This document shows, piece after piece, positions 60,727 to 64,000 of a DNA stretch of 64,000 nucleotides (positions within the stretch are counted from its first letter, which is position 1; every line of letters starts with the position of its first letter). The stretch comes from Apis mellifera (Eukaryota; Arthropoda; Insecta; Hymenoptera; Apidae): contig NC_037647.1 of NCBI RefSeq assembly GCF_003254395.2, positions 2,334,350 to 2,398,349 of the forward strand, given 5' to 3'. Under the pieces are notes generated by a model that ran no database searches, was not told the DNA's origin, and saw only the letters and a program-made list of their open reading frames with translations. Position numbers and translations under genes: made by a program.

Positions 60727-60810
60727 TACAACTTCCGCAGGGAGGACCGAAAGACTTTTGAGTCTTCTTCGTGAGTCCTTTGGGTAGTAGCGCACCCACG
60801 TACCCGAGCT
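60727..60810 (+). other. Structured GC island directly after the tandem duplication
   Basis: AAGACT (60751-60756) pairs with AGTCTT (60761-60766) around TTTG; AGGAC (60743-60747) pairs with GTCCT (60775-60779) outside it; GGGTA (60782-60786) pairs with TACCC (60801-60805). Three stems within 63 bp in AT-rich surroundings suggest a small structured RNA or a mobile-element end. I recognise no known family. Confidence 0.4.
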
Positions 60811-62200
60811 ATTTTTCAAAAAATCTCTCTCTTATCCACTATATATAACAAGTCAAAAAAATTTAATTATAATTCAAAATCGATACAAAATGATACAAAC
60901 TTCTTCTTCTTTTTGCTAATATAATCTCAAGCCTGATATGAAAAATCGTGAATGCACTAATACGTCAATAATATAATATCGCGACGAGCAAGGAGGAAGA
61001 TTGAAGCATCGAGGACGTTATTCACCTCCGTGAACTCGATTCGAAATTCCCTCTCTCTCTCTCAAGATTTTTCTCACGAACGTCCGAGAGGGTATGTCGT
61101 TTTCAGACGCGGGGGTGGATCCATCGAAAAAGAAACGCAAAAAAAGGGGACGACGTCGGTGACAGGCGGTGGATAAGGGGGGAAAATACGCTTTTTTCTC
61201 GATCCTTGTCGGTTTCTTAGACGCGACGAAGCGACGAACGTCTTCAGCCCCGATTCGTTTCGATCGTTGACTCGAACTTTTTCTTCCCACCGCTCGTCTC
61301 AAACGAGATCTCCGGCGGATCTCTCTTCTTCGTAAACAGAGCGGACGAAAGGAGAACAGAAGTGTGTGACCCTCGGGAAATTTTCGAATCGCGATCATCG
61401 AGGCGAGGGTAGATCCTCTCTTATGGAAAATTACGTCTTTCGGGAGCCTGTCTTTGAGAACGTTTCTCGTTAAAAACGATTCAAAGATTGAAACGAGAGT
61501 TTCTACTTTCTTGGCCGTTTCGTTTTTCGAAAGGGCGATAATTTGTGAAAATTATGCTCGTGTTAATAATTTCAACGTGTAATTTTTCTACGTTTTGAAT
61601 CCCGACTCTTTCAGAATCAGTTTCAATCTTTGAACTCGTGTAGATATACGAATTCAAAGAAAGTTTTTAATTACACCATATCAATTCTAAGAATATTTTT
61701 TAATTGCTACCGAACTACTGGTTGTTCTCATACCATACGATATCATATTTATTAATTGCTGAACGGTTGAATATCCTTTGCAAGGATTCATACATCGCCC
61801 AACGATAAGCGTGGCTCTTGTTTCTTCCAAGTATGCAAACTACAACACGTTAACTGTCTCTCACTGATAACCTTCAACAGCAAGAAGACAAATGGCAGGG
61901 GGAACAGTACCGAGTAATTGAACTTTATCAAACATTATTTCCTCTCAAAAACTCATTGCATACCGTAAAGTATGCACCTCTTTCCGTCGAAACGATTCAA
62001 CAAAAATTAAAAAAGAGTATTTCAAATATCTCGAAACTCTCTAATAAAGAGATGGTGCCAATTTTTCTGTCCTAATCGAGTATTATTCGCGAGTTTTCCA
62101 ATCGTAGATCCTCGAGCCTCATCGAGAGTATATTTCTGACCCCTTTTTCTTTTATCCACACTCGCGGTGTAACAGCGCACTCGACGATCTTTCGGTCATC
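60811..62200. other. Mixed stretch, no supported gene
   Basis: 61010-61400 is CpG-rich with a reverse-strand open frame (61018-61398) rich in Arg/Ser and without a domain; the remainder is AT-rich. Confidence 0.45.
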
Positions 62201-64000
62201 CACTTCCGCCAAACTCTCTATCGCGCTGATTTCGAAGGGAATAACAAAGAGAAGGCGAATCGAGGAAGAGGAAAGAAGAGGTAGAGAAAGTTTGACGTCC
62301 ACGAGTCAAAGAAGAGGGAAAGATCGGGGAAAGAAATAGCGAAAAATCGTAATTGGATTGGAAGAGGAGCGCGCGAGAAGAGGAAGCGAGGCAACGAGGC
62401 GTGGACGAAGAGAGCGGAAGGAGGGGGATGATCCTCTTCGGCTTCATTGGCCGACCCACGGCGATGTCACAAAGTATAATACGAACTAATTACCCCGTCG
62501 TCGGCAAAGCTGCACTCGACTGCCACTCCGGGACAATGAGTGGCCACTTCCGCGATGTTTTCTGCATACGCGGCATCGGGAGCCAAAGGCTTCTCGCGGC
62601 ACGGCCGCGAAAGAAACGCGGATACGCGCCCCACCACCCCTTTCCCAGACTCGTCTCTTAGAGGGTGAATATATATATACATACATACATGCATGTATAC
62701 ATGCAGGAGAGGAAAAGCGAAAGAGCAAGATGAAGATGAAGGCCGAAAGAAGAGGGTGGCGATGACAAGGGATGAACGAAAACGCAACGAGGAGGCGCGG
62801 TGACAAAGACAAAGAAGGAGGAAGAGGAGCTTCTTTTTGGTTGATTAGCCCCCGCGACGTGAAGGATAGCGAGCCAGAAGCGGGGAGAGTGCACCTATCG
62901 TGTCGCCACAAAGACCAGCCGCTCTCCTCTCCTCAACGTAACTCTCGTAGCGGAGGGATAAATCAAAGCAGGTACCATCCAACGTGCACGATGACCATCG
63001 TGCGAATCTCTTCGGGGGAAAAATACTGGTAATTAGCCCCTTAAGCACCCGTGCCTGCCTGCCTGCCTCTCTCCCACACCCGCCTCATCGCCATCGCGCC
63101 ATCGACGCGTACCGACCCTCCCCACCCGCGTGGCCGCGCGCGAGTCCCTCTTTGTGAAACGAGAGCGAGTTAGAGATAGAGAGGAGAGGAGAGGAGGAGA
63201 GAAGAGGCCACCGATTCGACGACATTATCGTGGTGTACTCGGGTACACGGGTGGGTGGAGAGTCGGGACCTATTTCCCTCCCCGCGGCTGGTGCACACCG
63301 TGTCACATCCATGCCGACGCCATACGCGCCGTTTGGTCCCCTACGAGGCGAGTGGGTGCGCGGCTGATGGAACGGAGGAGGCGTATGGGGGATCGACGGG
63401 GGCGTGTAGCCGAGGAAACTTCAAAGCTCCCGAAACGATTGTTCGGCAACGCTCCCGCGTGTTCCTCGCGTACCTCGAGAGCGCCGGGGCGTTTCGAGGA
63501 GGGGGGAGGGGTAAAGTACCAACGAATATACACCTACCCCTTTGATTACCTCGCCGGTGTACATATTCTCCTTGGTCTTCTTTTTTTCCTTCCTTTCTTT
63601 CTTTCTCTTTTTCTTCTTTCTCGACAAAAAGGAGAAAGAGCCGAGTGAAACGGAGAGAGAGAGGGGAAACGCGAAGGAGGAGAGGAGAGCGTAAAGTTGC
63701 ACGCGGCGGGTGGAAAGGGTGAAGGCTCTCGTGGCGTGCGGGAACGGTGGAAAGAAAAAGGGTTGGAGGACTGTCACCGAGAGATGAAGAACAAGATGCT
63801 CTGCGTGATGCATCTAGCCAGAAGGGCCGTTCACGTGTATGCACCGCGTATGCGGTGCGCGTTACGTGTGGCCCCGCGAGAGAAAAAGCCGAGCCGGTGG
63901 AAAGGAAAAAAAAGAAGATTCGTTGGTTTTTACGAGCTCTCTTCCCCGTTTGACCCGTGCATCATCTTATATCTCACAAAGTGAGAGGCTCGCTGGACGA
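62201..64000. other. Strongly CpG- and GA-rich right end
   Basis: Purine-rich runs at 62230-62430 and 63160-63210, a TATA/CATA repeat at 62668-62706, and a pyrimidine tract at 63577-63630. Frames are open on both strands because stops are rare, and none is protein-like. Such a domain often surrounds promoters in insect genomes; a gene may start beyond the window. Confidence 0.4.

Overview
The window reads as animal, most likely insect, nuclear DNA. A hymenopteran such as a honeybee (Apis) fits best: a very AT-rich left part, a CpG-rich mosaic right part, many (GA)n, (CT)n and (CGT)n microsatellites, intron-type splice signals and no dense coding. This species call is inference from composition. 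I recognise no conserved protein family, tRNA, rRNA or intact transposon in the 64 kb.

The notable part is bases 1-12,365. A 2.17-kb block at the window start recurs almost unchanged 10,190 bp later. The copies differ, in what I compared, by homopolymer indels and about one substitution, so the window holds the end of one copy and all of the next of a probable 10.2-kb tandem duplication. The complete copy looks like a small spliced + strand gene. It has a promoter at about 5,800-5,916 (inverted CCAAT boxes, a 12-bp TGCGCATCATAK repeat, an Inr TCAGTC and a DPE-type GGACG at +28). It has a short first exon, two identical 55-nt exons inside a 0.5-kb duplication, an 89-nt exon, and a terminal exon of about 1.2 kb starting at 10,192. 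The terminal exon carries a degenerate 35-bp AGTGTTGCG repeat, strong hairpins and AATAAA signals. It could be a structured long non-coding RNA, or a transcript encoding a 103-residue membrane microprotein, because the first ATG of the spliced model opens a frame that crosses the last splice junction. A near-perfect 85-nt pre-miRNA-like hairpin lies just upstream of the terminal exon. A second hairpin shows a compensatory base-pair change between the two intragenic copies. Upstream of the promoter lies a 2.6-kb array of about 470-bp AT-rich repeats with an alternating two-type order.

From about 14.5 kb to 64 kb, AT-rich stretches alternate with CpG-rich, GA/CT-rich stretches. No convincing coding exon is visible, and the many open frames there look like products of low stop-codon density. 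This part behaves like a long intergenic or intronic domain. Items worth noting are a cluster of GA tracts (23.9-25.2 kb), a purine/pyrimidine-alternating block (22.8 kb), perfect palindromes (37.9 and 45.8 kb), a possible first exon ending at 38,199, a tandem duplication followed by a structured GC island (60.4-60.8 kb), and a very CpG/GA-rich right end (62.2-64 kb) that may approach a promoter beyond the window.

All gene models here are predictions read by eye. None has transcript or conservation support available to me.
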